This document shows, piece by piece, positions 44,868 to 57,458 of a stretch of DNA of 64,000 nt. The notes under the pieces are model-generated. The model saw nothing but the letters and a program-made list of their open reading frames with translations. It searched no databases and was not told where the DNA came from. The number at the start of each line of letters is the position of its first letter. Within the stretch, counting starts at the first letter, position 1. The position numbers and the translations under genes are program-made. Source of the DNA: Coffea arabica. Its lineage: Eukaryota > Streptophyta > Magnoliopsida > Gentianales > Rubiaceae. The stretch is from positions 12,277,557 to 12,341,556 of the forward strand of contig NC_092320.1 of NCBI RefSeq assembly GCF_036785885.1, written 5' to 3'.

Positions 44868-47689
44868 AGTTTACGAAATATAATATTCCAAACAAATTCA
44901 GTCGCAGTGCACATTTCTATTCAATTAAAATATGTTGGAGGTGGGTAGGTCTAAACTGACATCCATAATTAATTTTTCCGTTAAGCGATTCTTATCAATC
45001 TTCGGCCGCCTCGTTTCTTTCAAAGATGATGCGATTTTTGGTCTTAAAGCAACGGTGGTGCCATTTGTACGGTAAATGGTTGATCTGACGATTTCAGACT
45101 ACTTTTTGTCGGATCATGCGAAAGGAAAGGACAGAGGACAGTATGACAAAGTTGGGAAAATTTAGAAACAAGAACAAAAGACAGGAACGATGTTTGTGAA
45201 GGATAAAAAGAGACAGCAAAGATTGACTGGGATAGTGCACATTAACAATGATAGGTCTATATCCTCCAAAATTCATAGATCTTGATCCCATTCCCAGGTG
45301 ACATTTGACAAAGCAAGATGCAAAACCAAGCCCGGGAGATTGCTTGGGCTTGGAGTCTGAGAATTTGTGTTTTGTATAATTTCGTACAAGTTGACCCTCC
45401 GTATGAAGCAGTAGGATTTTGGTACAAATTAGGTTCAGGTGCGGTTTGACGTGTGTTGATTGTTATCCTTTGGTGTAAATCAGGTATAGTTCGATTTCCA
45501 AATTGGAAAATGATCATGGCAACCACTTGAACTGACACAAGATTGCAGAATGCAAGCATTTCTGATGTATTGCCAAATGAGATCACAATTCACAACAGAA
45601 CAACTTCCTCTGGACAGCTGCATGTAAAATTCCAAGTCTGGATTGCCCTCATCTTTATCACTTAAAATTCCTTTGTCATTCCTGACAATTTTTTTTTTTT
45701 TTTTTTTTTTTTGTTGTCATTCCTGCCTAAAGATGTTATCGTTCTTTACTAAAGAATTGTCAAAGTAGGGTAAACCGTGGGTGTCCTTTTGTCAGCATTT
45801 CTGGATTAACAACAATATAGGTGAGCATGGACGGATACACCCACAGACGCATTTGTAGAAACGTGTATATCCAAATATGGGAGTGCAGGAGATCCATCTA
45901 TATGTTTCTTTTGTAACTTTGCTTTTAACTTTTGACTTGGCTACAAAAGTACAAAATGGTAAAGCATTAGGTACTTTTTTTTTTTTTTTTTTTTAATTTT
46001 GGAAACGTAGTCCTAATGTTATTAGTATAAAATAGTGGCAACTAGCGAGGTGTTTATAGCTAGGAAAAATTGAACTAAAAGAAAAATGAACGACTTGGGG
46101 TGAAAACGAGTCTATGAACAAAGATGAGAAGATCCAACTACCTATATTTCTTGTAGTTTTTTCTTTCATGGCCATATTATTTTAAGTTCCCTCGACTATC
46201 TTAAAACGTAGCAATTACAAATTTTCAAAGCTATTCAGAAACTTGTACTGAATAGAAACTGTTCATAATTGTTCTTTGCTGCACCAACTTGCTCCATCGA
46301 GCAATTGAGTTTTATTGGGGACTAGTAACAGTACAACAGTGTAATGGTCAATACCCAAATGAAAGTAAAACAATAATACCAAAACTGATCCACATAGCTG
46401 AAAAGCTAGGCATAGATAAAGTTAGTGAAAAAACATGGAGGCAAAAAACTTCCTTTATACCTTTAAGAATAGAATTCTGCCAATCGATCCGACCTCAAGA
46501 TACAAGACAGACTTACCAGCAGCTAACAGATAATCCCTTGTGTATAAAGCCAAAATGATTATTGATTTGTGGGTACTTATCAGATGGGGACTTCAAACGC
46601 GACATCTGTTGATTATCTTTGAGGTGTAAAAAAAAAAAATAAGAATCCTCTTTTGTAATTTTACTGTCCTATCCCTTTCCTTTAATCCAGAATGAGGTAT
46701 GTCATCTTGTTTACAATCTTTAGTAGTTCTCCAAAATAGCTGATTTGTGGAATCAATCTCCATTGTGTGTGTGTGCGTGTGTTTTTTTTTTTAAGTTAGA
46801 TAACAAAAAATGAAAAAAAAATTGGTTTAAATAAGTAAAGTTGAATTAAACATTCAGCTTCATAAAAAGTTAACTGCCAATTTTCTCTCCTTAACTTTTT
46901 TACTCCTTTATATACATGAAAAATTGATCAATCTTCTACTAATGTTTATCCAGAGCCGGCCTGAACTAAAACTTTCCATATGCTTTCTGCAGACTGCCTT
47001 CTAATTTTTTTTTTTTAAAAAAAAGACCCTCCTAACACGGTTAATGGTTTCCCCCCACACCCCCCCCCTCCTCCTCGCTAGTTATATTAGAAGCAGGATT
47101 TCCTTTTTCTAAAACTGCACAAGCTAAGTTTTGCTACTGTTCTAGAAGACTAGGAACTTATGCGTGTGTCTTATTCGTCCCATCCGTTTGCTCTTTCTTG
47201 TTAATTCTAGAAGACATTGACGTGAAACAAAAGTAGCACTTAGTATAGTAAGTAATCACGCACTTCACTCTTATATTAGGTTTCACACTATAAATACAAA
47301 CATTGACATTTATTGACCCCCAAATAAATGCAAATACAGTTATTTACACAAACCCTTTTTTTTGCATGCATATCCACCAACTTTTCCCCTAGATTCTTTT
47401 CTGACAGGACATACAATAAATATATCTAACTGAAACACATTTTTTCTTTCTTTATTAAAATGTTCTTGATATCATCTTGCTCTAGAAGCATTTGATCCAG
47501 CCATTGTCCTGACCTCTTGTTCTTTCCCTTCTTTTCCCCCAGTTGACTAATACGCGGCTTAAATACCTACCCGTCGTCTAGACATGCATATTTATTAAAT
47601 CCTCCCCAACAAGAAAATCATCATTTGCGTCCACCAAGCATTTTATCCTTCTCCTTTCTTATTACACTACTCTCCAATTCTCAACCAAA
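42261..47689. other. 5.4-kb intergenic region, no gene seen
   Basis: Contains an (AT)n microsatellite at about 44833-44866, T-tracts at about 45690-45712 and 45977-45994, and C-rich and T-rich runs near 47050. About 44310-44430 faintly resembles the small TTTTTCAATCA MITE family. The last part is the promoter of the gene at 47690 and has a W-box-like TTGACT at about 47543, with no certain TATA box. No coding exons recognised on either strand. Confidence 0.5.
44833..44866. repeat. (AT)n microsatellite
   Basis: About 17 uninterrupted AT units in intergenic DNA. Confidence 0.9.
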
Positions 47690-48541
47690 ATGGATGATGA
47701 TACCAAGAACAAAACTCCTCATCTCCAAGATGATCACCATCAGCTAGCTGCGGCAGAAACAGAAGAAGCAGATGAAGCCCTTTCCCTTAGCGGGCTTATC
47801 TTAAACTCGGATGAAATCGAGGTCCAAGATCGAAGAAGATCATCCTTTTCTGATCCATCAGAGCTTTTCGAGTTCTTGAGCGACAAAAACTCCCAGATGT
47901 CGCATGCAGAAGATATCATTTTCTGCGGTAAGCTTATGCCATACCAAGAAAACCCCTCTCGTCTGCCCAATGCTCACAATTTCCACAAGCATCATCAACT
48001 CACCAGACATGAGAAACAACAAAGCTTCCATCGTAGAAGATCCGAGTCGTTAAGTGACCTAAAAACCAGCCTGTCCAACAGTGCTAGAAGAAACCAGCAT
48101 CAGTTCATGAGGGCTAGCCGGTCTTTAGACTGCCGAAAGTTGTATGGAAACAAGTACAACTCCCCCTCGGCAGCGGGCGGTTTCGCCAGGGCTGAAAAAG
48201 TAGAGATTGAGCGGAGCTCGTCGACGAGAAGTTCGAACAAGGGTTTTAATGCCACTGGGATGAAAGAAAAGACTGCAAGACCAAGGTGGTACATGATGTT
48301 TGGGCCTGTGAGGTTTCCACCGGAGATGGCTTATCAAGATATAAAGAGCCGGCAAGTGCGGCAGAGTCCCGGAAGTTTGTTTACGTCATTGGAGTCCCGC
48401 GAGAAGGCCATTGTGAACCGGCCGCAAGATCGGAGATGGTCGGGCTCTTGGGATTTGCTTAGGGTATTAAGCTGCAAGGGCCATGCAAGTGTAGCTGTAA
48501 CGGCGTCGTTTGGCTGCCTGCAGGCGCAGCACAGTATTTGA
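47690..48541 (+). CDS. Plant-specific protein of unknown function, intronless, 283 aa
   Basis: A single long frame starts at the first ATG after a T/C-rich leader (AAAATGG context). Visible parts: an acidic, His/Gln-rich head (1-60) with SGLILNSDEIEVQ; a FEFLSDKN...AEDIIFCGKLMPY block at about 64-85; a Ser/Arg-rich middle with RRRSESLSDLK and RASRSLDCRKLY; and near the C-terminus RPRWYMMFGPVRFPPEMAYQ at about 198-217 with DIKSRQ after it. This layout (EDIIF.GKLMP, then RSxSLxDL, then a W-Y-FG-PPEM block) recalls small plant families labelled membrane-associated kinase regulator-like or DUF proteins, but I cannot name the family. No signal peptide or membrane span. The RxxSxS sites suggest phosphorylation (inference). 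No break is seen. Confidence 0.8.
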   Translation: MDDDTKNKTPHLQDDHHQLAAAETEEADEALSLSGLILNSDEIEVQDRRRSSFSDPSELFEFLSDKNSQMSHAEDIIFCGKLMPYQENPSRLPNAHNFHKHHQLTRHEKQQSFHRRRSESLSDLKTSLSNSARRNQHQFMRASRSLDCRKLYGNKYNSPSAAGGFARAEKVEIERSSSTRSSNKGFNATGMKEKTARPRWYMMFGPVRFPPEMAYQDIKSRQVRQSPGSLFTSLESREKAIVNRPQDRRWSGSWDLLRVLSCKGHASVAVTASFGCLQAQHSI

Positions 48542-51500
48542 ATAGTTGACATTGCCTCTGTCATGTGCGTACCTCACGTGACTACTAATACTTTGACATA
48601 ATTGTCCATGGGGGACGTGGATGGAACTGGCTGATTGGGCTGTGAAGAGGAAGGGCAAAATGGGGTGTCTAGAAAGAGACATCACGTAGAAGAGAAGATA
48701 GTGTACTGTGAGACCACATGGTTAATGATGATCATGACGCCTCAGATGTAATGAAGAAGGGTAGAATATTTTGTCCTCCAATTTGTGTAGGGCCATTTGA
48801 AAAAATTAATGGGGATCACGGGGTCCCAATGACGACATGAATTTGGTATTTATTTTGGGGAGTACAATTTTTAAATTTCTAACTTATTAGGGGAATTTTT
48901 CCAGCCTTGGCAGTTTGTTATTTGGAATGTTTGTGTGTTCTTGAAGTCGGCCATTTTTTTTAAAAAAAAAAAATCTATTGTGTATGGATGTAATTTGTCC
49001 TTCAAGTACAGTACTACAAAAATTATAGAGATAAACGTTCTCATCTCAATTCCAACTTGAGATAGGAAAACAAGTAGCAGCAGTAGAATATTTAAATAAC
49101 GAGGTTGCTGTATATTGCCATGCGCTATATGGTGATTGTTGAGCCTTTACGCATTCTTGCGATAAAATTATACCTCTGATTTGAGCACTAATGTTTCAGT
49201 GAGGTCCAGAAAGGCAAAGGTAATATTTGTCGAAAACCATGATTTAGAAAAGGAGCTTATAGTACATCATATAAACCGACAACTACAGAAAAAACTACAA
49301 AGATGTCCCCGAAGACGGATATTCACAAGGACATAAGTGAAAATTTCTAGTGTTTGAAGGGGATAAAAGGTACTTTCAAAATCTTGGGACGCAGAAACTA
49401 ATTCCTACAAGAACATATGAATAATATTTACAGTTAATTTCTTAAGAAATATAGAACTGCTGCTGATGATGATGCAAGTAAAATAAAAAGATAGTTGAAA
49501 AACGTGCTGATGATGCAAGTAAATAAAACTCGGTAAATAATTCATTAATTGTTACTTTGACAGTGGCCTTCATATTATTGTCTTCCTTGATCAAGTAATA
49601 TGTGATCCTCGATCGTTTATCTCATGCAAAATGTCTAGGGCTGGTGGGGTGAGTGGTGATGGGTATACGGGTGATGCCTGTGAACACTTTAACAGAAAAA
49701 TCTCTGTTCAGCACGAAAATGAACCCATTCATTTCATTGTCAATGGATCTGCATTAGCAGCCTACCCCTTCATAATTCACCATTGACGTCAGTGCTGTTA
49801 TCCTATTATCTTCGTCATGAAGATAGACAGAATAAAGGTCGAAATCCCTAAAAGTTAATTAAATAGCACTAGATTTAACTTACATAATAAACTGTTGTTT
49901 TCATTCTAAGTATTTTTCACGTAATTTTGAAATGTCACATGTTTCACCATTTTCAGGAATTATGTATAAGAAACGTATGGTGATCATATAGATCGTAGGA
50001 CCAAATATGAGTACTACAAACAACGTGCAAGGAACATATTTTAGACCCCCGTCCTACGTTAATTGGCCAAGTTAATTAGATCCATTTGAGTAACAATACT
50101 CTCTGGCAATATTGTTAGACTTCATATTCTGAAGTTTTATTCATGAAAATTTGGATCGAAGTTTATTTCCAAGATATTATTTGCTTCCATTTAGAAACAT
50201 GTTTTTCAATCAATCAATTTATTTTTTCAACTACTTTTTTATCTTGTACACATCACATCATAAAAAATATTACAGTAATTATTTTACATATATAATCTCA
50301 TATCCAAACAAATGTTGTCATAGGGTTTTAATATCTCCAATTTTAGTGACTTAACTTTTGTATTTGGGTGAAAAGTCTGGAGTTGAGTAGCTGGGACATG
50401 TGCATAATCGCGTGCACTAGAAGTTTTTGTACCACATTAAACAGTTTGGATGCCTTCTTCAGTTTGAAATTCTACAGCAAACCAATTTGATAGTGATTGG
50501 ATAGCCAATCAACCAACGAGACTTCTTATGATGTAATGTATGCGAGATAAAACGGTAGTTGAAAAATATATTAAGTGAATACGAGGTCTCCACAATATCC
50601 AGAAAAAGTTTTCCACAAAACTAACAATCAAAACAAGCAAAGTGGGAAAAAACAAAAAATTTTTGTTACTAAAAGTTTATAAAAACCAATTCAAGAGCAT
50701 TATGTAGAAAGCTAACAGTAAGGTGCGTGGCGTACTTTTCTCTTGCGGTTGAAACATCCATGATTTCCTTTTTGCTGGCTTAATTTGCTTCAATGAGTAA
50801 CCGAGCATTATGTTTTGCTTCACATTGAAGCTTGTTCTCCGTTGATATTTCTCTCTTCATCTCTTTTATTGCATTACAGCTCAACTACCCTAGTAATTAA
50901 AGTGTCGTGCATCTTTATAATGACGGGACAAAGAAAAACATCGGAAGTGATAAACTAAATAGTACGCTCTATGTCAATTGTCATGAAAAAAAAAAAATCA
51001 AGACATTCGTTACTACACTTCACTTATCTGCATTGTTTGGATTGTAGTTTTCTATCAAAATTCTTTTTCATAAATATATTTTTCAATCATCTTTTTATTC
51101 CACGCTCTATGTAGTATATGTATGTATGCTTTTGACAAGATTTATATATTGGAACTTCATTTAAATATGCACAAGATTTTAACACTCTCTTAATTTTTGT
51201 TTGAAAACTAAAATTTTTTTAATAAACATGTTTACTTTTTTATTATACAATCAATCTTTTTAGCTTTCAAACTGACAATATTTGAATAGTTAGAAAACTA
51301 TTTTGTTCTAAAACATAAATAAAATAGTGATAAATAATGCTATATTTTTAAAACCAGTGACATATTTTTGTTTTATATTTGACTATATTATTTATTTATG
51401 TAAAAGTAAGATAAAATTAAATTAAATCTTCGATTAATACCTATATAATCATTATATATCTTTCTAAGTGCAATAATTACAGTCTAAAAGCATTTTATTA

Positions 51501-52319
51501 GATATTTTATGTATATTAAAATTACTATCTTATATTTATAAATATTAAATTAATACTTACCGATTCATTCACTAATTGAACCAGTGACCAATTGACTCAA
51601 TTCCTTCGTGGGAGCCCTTGTCCCACCAAATTTAATAACTATGGTTTTAGCAACCCTAGCCAGCCCACATTCCTTTTTTTTTTTCGGGCTAGACTAATTC
51701 CACTCCGGCCTGGAAAAGGAGGTCCCACTCCACTCCAAGCACAGTAACAAGGGGGCTCGAATCTTGATTGTCCAGATAAATCTATCATATTCTAAAGAGA
51801 GAAAGCTGACCGCTCGAGCTGATCCTCGTGTACGTTAATTTTGTAGTATGACATATGGAATGCGCAGAAGACTCAGAACGGATAGGATGTCACGCGATTT
51901 GCATGAAATGAGGGTCTGCTAACGTTAAATGTGAACAGATAGCGTCCATTTGACGGACTTGTCAGCTGGGGACAAGTCAAGGAGGTCAGCTTAATTTGGC
52001 ACCGGTACTTTTGGTTTAATTCTAGTGTGGACAGATGCAATACTACAAAAAATGAGGTCATTTTTTCATTTTGACCTAGCTCCAATCCATCAGTCTTAAG
52101 AGCAACAATGGCGTATGTTAAAAGAGAATTTAAGAATTCACCTAGTACTTAAATGGAAAAATTCATATCATTAGATTTCAAAGTGAATAAATTTACTCAT
52201 TAAGCTGTTATAACATAATTTTTGTGTTTTTTTTTTCTAACAACTGAATGAGGTTCAACTCTGATCTGTGCATCTAAGAAAACTCTAAGAATTAACTCAT
52301 AAGGATACTTGCCAGTGTT
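48542..52319. other. Intergenic, no gene seen
   Basis: AT-rich DNA. About 50155-50315 and 51036-51110 look like diverged copies or half-copies of the small MITE family with TTTGGATTG / CCAAACAA ends. No coding exons recognised. Confidence 0.45.
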
Positions 52320-52328
52320 GGGTGCGTT

Positions 52329-52628
52329 GGGTTAATTTCATTTTGTACCCTTGAACAATATCCGAATTTTCACTTTGATTTCTAAATTTCAAAATGGGAC
52401 GCATTAGTTTAATCCCTATATTATAAAATTTGTCATATTTAATCCGTAAAGTATAGTACTTTTGCCCAATTTAGTCCCCAAAGTATACCCGCTAAGGTAT
52501 AAAATCTGTCCCACTTCCTTGAGTAAGACAAATTTTATAGTGTAAGAACTAAAGTGTCTTATTTTAAAGTTTAGGAATTAAAATGAAAATTTGGAAACAG
52601 TTGAAGGGGTGCAAAATGGAATTAACCC
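52329..52628. mobile_element. Mutator-like MITE, 300 bp
   Basis: Left end GGGTTAATTTCATTTTGTAC pairs with the reversed right end GGGTTAATTCCATTTTGCAC, and the inverted homology runs on for about 100 bp (CCTTGAAC / CCTTCAAC, TTTTCACTTTGATTTC / TTTTCATTTTAATTCC). Flanking 9-mers GGGTGCGTT (52320-52328) and GGGTACGCT (52629-52637) match at 7 of 9 positions. Non-coding. Confidence 0.75.
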
Positions 52629-52637
52629 GGGTACGCT

Positions 52638-54482
52638 TGATTGATTAGTTATCCATCCTTAAGAATGGAGGGGCTTTCATGCCTGCATCATTCACGTCAA
52701 ACTTCATGAGAGCCGGACTGGGTTTGTATTATTTGGGGCTTCCAATAGTTATGACCAATAACAAAATTACCCAATTAGAGACTCCATCTTCTTCCTATAT
52801 TGCCTAAAAAATGAAAGGAAACAAGAGTACAGTGGTAAAAGAGCATGAAACTCAACAACTAGAAGCACAAGATAACCATCTAGAATGCCAGGCATCCAAT
52901 TTAGAAAGGGAGCATGCAGCAAGTTAAAGGTAAAACAAGTAAAAGCATGTGGTATTTCAAAATAATGCAGCATATACCATCCACAGAATTTGTTTACTAG
53001 AGATGAGCTAAAATATCTACCATGAAAATACACCAAGATTAAGGAGCTAATTCAATACAATGCAAGAAAAGTAGCAATGTGTCCATATAAAACACTAATG
53101 GAGACAATAACACCTCTTTTACAGGCAAAAAGTGGCCAAGAGTCCAAGATTCGACATAAACTTTAACAGGTTCCTTTACTCAAAGTCTCCTACACAGAAA
53201 CTGTGTTCTCATGTTGACCAGTTATATCATACAGTGCTAAATATAAATCATTGGTGCAGAAAAGTCGGTTTTTGGGCTCATACTCCCATTGAGAGCCATC
53301 ACGGGACATGACTCCTATACCAGTATGTGATATACATAAATGTAAGTACCATTCAATGCTGAGACAACTAATACAAAATTTAGACTAACTTGGATGCACC
53401 ACTTGACCAGTATATATCTCCACAAACAATAAAAGAATTTAAGTAGCTGCAGATATCCTAAGAAAAACCCAGAAACTTGGATTGCCATTGGAAAAAAAGA
53501 AGTCAACAACTTCAAGATAAATGGCATATCTCTGATTACATAAAGAAGCAAGAATCAGGGAAAATCAAGTCAAAGGGTGGTTCCTTGGTTTCTCATCATC
53601 ATCTTCTTCTTCCTCCTTTTTTCACTTCTCAGAAGAAAATTTTGGACACTCAAATGACAGTAGAAACTACTACGGGAAGCATACACATCTTATCAAATGG
53701 ACCGAGCTATGGCTCTAACATTTCAAACATTAAAGATGAAAAATTGAAATCCTGAAAAATTAGATCAGCAGCAAAATAAATCTTTCTTTAGGGTGATTAA
53801 AATTAAAATCTTTCCTAAGATGAGGGAGTACAAAGTAATCAACTGTTTAAGAATAAGTAGCAAATAGATCTCTAGATTTTCTCCCTACTTTGAGAAGAGT
53901 TTAATTAGCACATTCATTTGTAAGCTTGAAACCATCTTAAGAGTTATTCTATTGGCATTATGTCACCTCATAATCTTCAAGTATTCATTTCATTGACTCA
54001 CATGGAGCATGTACAACATAAAAGCAACTGCCGCATATTTTCCAAAAATGCATCGGATATAAAAGCATAGCAGCAATGCAAGAACAAACATGTGATGGCT
54101 AATCGAGGTCCAATTCAACAAGAAACTTATATTGATAGCGATTTTCTATCTACGTTCAGTAATTTAATTTTTCCGTCATGTTCCTTGTACATATTTACTA
54201 TTTGCAGGTGTTAAGATCCAGATAGCATGTATTTTAATTGGAAAAGCACGTGAAACAGTATGTATACGCTCAATTACACAAAGCAAGTGCCTTAACAATG
54301 TTTGAACAGAATATTTCCTGTCAGAATGGTGAATCAAGGTTACAGGCAACTGATCAGGAAATGCTATAGGGTAAAACATCATAAACTACATATCTCAGCA
54401 AACATACAGGAATGTAAAAGAATTAATTTTCTGCCGACCAGAAAAATAAAAACCTGAAAAAGAAAAACAACCAGTTTCATGC
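52638..54482. other. 3' side of TML and intergenic DNA, no gene seen
   Basis: Short frames only, without recognisable domains. The part nearest 54482 should be the TML 3' UTR. The base composition is less AT-extreme than the transposon-rich zones. Confidence 0.4.
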
Positions 54483-56396
54483 TTAATTGCACATGTAAAC
54501 CCCACTTGCAAACCTGTCATCCACCTCATAAAAATCTGTCTTACCCTCAGAAGCAGGACGCAGAGAAATTCCAGACAAAGATTTACTTCCTTGTCCTGAA
54601 AATTTAACATGGCAAACCACTTCAAAATCTATATCATCATCTTCATCACCAATATCCACAGGCATCCTCACTCTTAATCTACCAGGATTGCCCTTAAGGG
54701 GAATCTCAGGAACATGCCATTTGATTTCCTTCTCAGACCTATTCAAGACTGCTTTTGGTGAAACCTTCAACAGTGTTGGGTCTACAGGCAGTTTCAGGAC
54801 AAATGTCACATCGTTCAGCGGTGCTGGTAAATCTGGATTTGACACATATTGTATCATTACAGAAAGTAAAGTCCCACTGAGACGTTTGACAAGTCTAACC
54901 CTCAAAGGCAATGGAGTCAAACGTGGTAACAAACTATACTTGACAATTGGAATAGGTTCTCCTGATGGAGCAGTCCTAACATGGAACAAACCATTTCCAA
55001 GGCTACTTACACGTGAGCTTTGCAGTACAAACCTCTTAACACTGCCTGTATTCTCAACTTTAAATGAAAACTCAGTCTCTCTATCATCAGAAGGCTTTGG
55101 AGGTAATGTCCTCAAGTAAACAACACCCGTCAATCCAACTCTAGCAAGCAATGATTCCCTGAACTCTGCACTAATCTCTTCTGCAATGTACATTTCCGGA
55201 CCCTTCATTTCAGTTTTCTTTACCAACACATCCTCGAGATTCTTACCAGCACCGTCAGCAGCAGCTGCAGCAGTCTTGACTGGCGGATCACTAGTTTCTA
55301 ACAATTCAAGCCCACCAAGCCCCTCATGTTTCTTGACCTTCTTTGACTCCACATAATCAGAAGCATCCAATCCCCCACCCCAAGCATCACTAAACCCTTC
55401 GAAGTCTTCGCGTAACGTTGACCCGTCATTGCTAAACTCAATTCCGCCATAGTTCCCTTCAAAGCCTTCAACACCTATATGCGTGGACTCAGTAGCCGCA
55501 GCAGGTGGCAGTGTAGTAACCTCAAGCCCCGCCAATGCCTTAGTCAAATCTGAACTCTGATCCTTGTCCTTCTTAAACCCTTCCACAAGAGACGCAGGCT
55601 GGTTAATCTTCTCACTGGCTGCAAAAGGATCCTTCTCTTCCTCCTCCTCCTCTACCTCACCTTCTTCCTTCTCATCACCCTGACCACCACTGAACGCCAT
55701 CGTGGCAGCCACTTCATCCCCAGCCTCCAAAGTCTCCTGAGGCAATTCAAACACAGCCTTGGAGAATGCTTCCAAGCCACCCTCATGTTCCACAGAATGC
55801 ACCTCTAAATTAACCCAACTATCCGCCCCACGGATTTTATTCTCCGTATTGATAGCAGAATGCACCATTTTAGCAATGCTATCACCGTGCATGGTGGCAA
55901 GCATTGCCGCAAGCCTAATGCTACTCACACCCCTCAAAACTATATCCAAAGCCATATAAATTTCAGCATATTTCTTACTTAACTTCTCAGGGGTAACATC
56001 TACACCCCGGCAAGCCGTGACAACAACACTAACAGCCTGATTAACAATACTAATGCATTCAAAAACATTATTATTGGTCTCATCAGCAGTAGTAATTCCC
56101 AAAACATAAATTGAATTAACTAAACGGTAAACGACCCGATACCGGCTTTCGACGCCCACAATCACTTGACCGCTCGAGGCGGCAAGTGGGTCGTCACCGA
56201 GGGATGAAGGGTCGGCGGAGGAGTTGTCAGAATTGGAGGCGACGGCAGCGGATTGTTGTTTAGAGGAAAATGCTAAGCGGGTTTTGCGGAATGCTGAAAG
56301 GGCCATCAGGGCCCGAGATGGGGGAAACCATTCACGGGTTTGGAGCAAAACGTCGGGCCCATTTGTGGGTTGAAGGGATAGTGCTAAACAGGACAT
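54483..56396 (-). CDS. TML: TML, muniscin-like subunit of the TPLATE endocytic complex, 637 aa
   Basis: A single-exon frame. TML is a core subunit of the plant TPLATE complex at the plasma membrane in clathrin-mediated endocytosis. Residues 1 to about 165 start MSCLALSLQPTNGPDVLLQT and hold the longin-like domain. About 225-255 is a strongly acidic linker (KEEGEVEEEEEEKDPF), and a disordered Gly/Asp/Phe-rich region with DPF- and GFxD-like adaptor motifs runs to about 385. The C-terminal part to residue 637 is a mu-homology domain (SAEFRESLLARVGLTGVVYLR onward), ending FASGVYMCN. The start is chosen by family agreement of the N-terminus and an absent in-frame upstream ATG. It lies head to head with XRCC3, about 1.06 kb apart. 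Confidence 0.93.
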   Translation of the reverse strand: MSCLALSLQPTNGPDVLLQTREWFPPSRALMALSAFRKTRLAFSSKQQSAAVASNSDNSSADPSSLGDDPLAASSGQVIVGVESRYRVVYRLVNSIYVLGITTADETNNNVFECISIVNQAVSVVVTACRGVDVTPEKLSKKYAEIYMALDIVLRGVSSIRLAAMLATMHGDSIAKMVHSAINTENKIRGADSWVNLEVHSVEHEGGLEAFSKAVFELPQETLEAGDEVAATMAFSGGQGDEKEEGEVEEEEEEKDPFAASEKINQPASLVEGFKKDKDQSSDLTKALAGLEVTTLPPAAATESTHIGVEGFEGNYGGIEFSNDGSTLREDFEGFSDAWGGGLDASDYVESKKVKKHEGLGGLELLETSDPPVKTAAAAADGAGKNLEDVLVKKTEMKGPEMYIAEEISAEFRESLLARVGLTGVVYLRTLPPKPSDDRETEFSFKVENTGSVKRFVLQSSRVSSLGNGLFHVRTAPSGEPIPIVKYSLLPRLTPLPLRVRLVKRLSGTLLSVMIQYVSNPDLPAPLNDVTFVLKLPVDPTLLKVSPKAVLNRSEKEIKWHVPEIPLKGNPGRLRVRMPVDIGDEDDDIDFEVVCHVKFSGQGSKSLSGISLRPASEGKTDFYEVDDRFASGVYMCN

Positions 56397-57458
56397 CGGG
56401 GTTTAATCTGGATTGGATCAGATCTTACGAGGTTTTTCCTTTGTATAATTCTTTTTGAGTTTGGAAATGAAATCAAAGGTAATGGGGATTGAATACTTAC
56501 TTGAATGAGAATTTGAGCTGGGTATCGATGATTTTGGAGCTTCCTGTGATGATTGTTTGTTTATTACAGAGATCGGAGCTCTGGTGCGTATGAGAGAGAG
56601 AGAGAGAGAGAGGTGAAAGAGGAAAGGCAGAAGGAATGGACCCGGGTAGACGAACCTCAAAGAAGGTTTGGGCTGGGCTGAAAGTTGGATCTTTGGGTGG
56701 GTTGGGGTAAATTTAGGTTATACAATCATTGGCTGATTTTCTCCCCTTTTTTTTTTTGTGATATAATTGAATCAATTCTTTTCACCTTATTATTCAATCC
56801 AACCCTTCTTCTTATTTAATCCAACCCTTCTTCGATTTTCTTCCTTTTATAATGTCGTTTTTCTTTAAAAGTTGATAATTTGGTTAATTTATTTTACTCG
56901 TCTTCCTTTTGTTCAAATGAACCGCAAAGAGACTTTTTTTTGGTTGAAAAAAAAAAAGAAATTACAAGAACGTGTTTTTTGGTACAAAAAGTATTGGTTG
57001 AAAAAATTTTGAACGATTTTGGCTCTAGTCATAAGTAGATTCTAGTTAGTGACCATTGAAGTGTGCTTAATCTACTCTCTCTTTCTTTTTTTACTCGTCT
57101 CGGGCATGCGAGTTTTTGTGAAAAAATAGTCCGATCTTACCAACTATAAAGCATGTTAAAGGTACAAAATGTCTCTATGCACTTTGAATTCAGTCCTTTT
57201 TGTGCATTTTCAATTATGGAACTTAGATCATGGGTTTGGGCCAAGTTAGTGAAACCTTGAACTACTTTGCCTTAATTGGCCTTCAGGGTCAGTGGATCTA
57301 TTTCCGGCGCAACAGTACATTTGAAAGAGACTGGTGTACTCTCTGTACAAATAATTGTACATCTCAAGAAACTTTTCCCGAGCTGGAAAGCCAGTACTAA
57401 ATGATTTACGAACCCTTTGGCGCCTTGCCTATTCAAAATTCCAAATGCGGTACCACCA
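56397..57458. promoter_or_regulatory. Shared 1.06-kb region between divergent TML and XRCC3
   Basis: Holds both 5' flanks. A (GA)n run at about 56590-56612 lies on the TML side, about 200 bp upstream of its start. In many plant promoters GA/CT runs near the transcription start bind GAGA-type factors (known), but activity here is inference. The middle is AT-rich. No TATA box is clear for either gene, which fits housekeeping expression. Confidence 0.45.

Noticed and set aside
52767-53551. Two minus-strand hydrophobic frames of 78-89 codons downstream of TML
   Set aside because: No domain, no splice link to TML, and the TML frame already ends in a natural C-terminus; taken as chance.
54688-55119. 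143-codon plus-strand frame
   Set aside because: Antisense shadow of the TML coding exon, no independent evidence.
57417-57458. Upstream extension of the XRCC3 frame by 14 codons
   Set aside because: The extension starts at TTG, not ATG; the first in-frame ATG is at 57459 and gives the expected protein length.
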